NCBI GenBank assembly: GCA_024681475.1
Contig: JAILAT010000033.1
Coordinates: 1 to 42,877 of the forward strand
DNA length: 42,877 bases
Source: Bacteroidales bacterium
GTDB taxonomy: Bacteria > Bacteroidota > Bacteroidia > Bacteroidales > P3
Reading direction: 5' to 3'
This document shows positions 42,784-42,877 of this stretch, one piece after another (the stretch's first letter is position 1; each line of letters starts with the position of its first letter). The position numbers and the translations under genes were made by a program. The notes beneath the pieces were generated by a model. That model was not told the origin of the DNA, ran no database searches, and saw nothing but the letters and a program-made list of their open reading frames with translations.

Positions 42784-42877
42784 ATGAGGAAAAGACACAC
42801 GATTGAGGAACGGATACAAGCCGTCGGGATGTGCCAAAGAGGGTACAGTGCAGATCATGTTTCCAGGGAGTTAGGCA
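42784..42877 (+). CDS. IS3-family transposase OrfA, N-terminus only
   Basis: The visible 31 codons read MRKRHTIEERIQAVGMCQRG, then YSADHVSRELG, the start of a helix-turn-helix domain typical of IS3-family OrfA proteins, which bind the element's ends. The gene continues past the window. Whether it is followed by OrfB with a programmed frameshift, as usual in IS3, cannot be seen here. Confidence 0.82.
   Translation, partial: MRKRHTIEERIQAVGMCQRGYSADHVSRELG

Larger units (their letters stand above)
42738..42877 (+). mobile_element. Left end of an IS3-family insertion sequence (cut by window edge)
   Basis: The sequence TGTAATGAACCCCGAAAGTT (then GGACA) resembles the terminal inverted repeats of IS3-family (IS150-group) elements, which start TGT...CCCC-AAAGTTGGACA. 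An OrfA-like transposase gene begins 46 bases in. The right end lies beyond the window, so integrity and target duplication cannot be judged. Confidence 0.78.

Overview
The window looks like chromosome from an uncultured, host-associated-type member of the order Bacteroidales. The evidence is: cargo proteins with type IX secretion (T9SS) C-terminal sorting domains, an S46 dipeptidyl peptidase of the DPP11 type, LpxD and LptC for lipopolysaccharide, short-form HPF, a 444-residue Pgi of the Bacteroidetes kind, and promoters of the Bacteroidetes form (TTTG, about 20 bases, TAnnTTTG). Coding DNA is moderately GC-rich and the spacers are AT-rich. I cannot name a genus or species.

Region 1 (1-10571, all minus strand) is the unusual part. 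Read in the direction of transcription (right to left), it starts with an ECF-type sigma factor and a small membrane protein (likely anti-sigma). A 177-residue membrane-anchored protein and a small lipoprotein follow. Then come tandem cassettes, each made of a structured leader of about 300 bases, a secreted protein of about 540 residues with no recognised family, and a T9SS cargo protein with InlB-type B repeats. A third cargo gene and a second copy of the lipoprotein, cut by the window edge, end the visible part. The cargo genes have nearly identical 3' halves and divergent middle parts. The middle cassette carries two separate one-base deletions.

Region 2 (10572-13827) holds cysS on the minus strand, then on the plus strand a HEMGH membrane protein translationally coupled to a short-chain dehydrogenase.

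Region 3 (13828-24797, minus) reads like one long envelope operon: coaX, an outer-membrane barrel protein, a TPR protein, lptC, a ComEA-like helix-hairpin-helix protein, lpxD, two SGNH hydrolases and an MBOAT acyltransferase. It probably serves LPS export and lipid A acylation, plus O-acylation of a surface glycan. The lptC start carries a perfect 14-bp palindrome and has no ATG.

Region 4 (24996-26386, plus) is a second sigma module: membrane protein, ECF sigma factor and small membrane partner. It is followed by pth and a DPP11-type peptidase (minus), a further T9SS cargo protein (minus), a large membrane protein and a polysaccharide flippase (both plus).

Region 5 (34308-42877) is mostly housekeeping: hpf, xerC-type recombinase, rpsU and rpmB (minus), mutY and ssb (plus), a YitT-family protein and pgi (minus), and an OmpA-family porin (plus). 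The window ends inside an IS3-family element whose left end forms a perfect terminator-like hairpin just after the OmpA gene. I saw no tRNA, rRNA or CRISPR.
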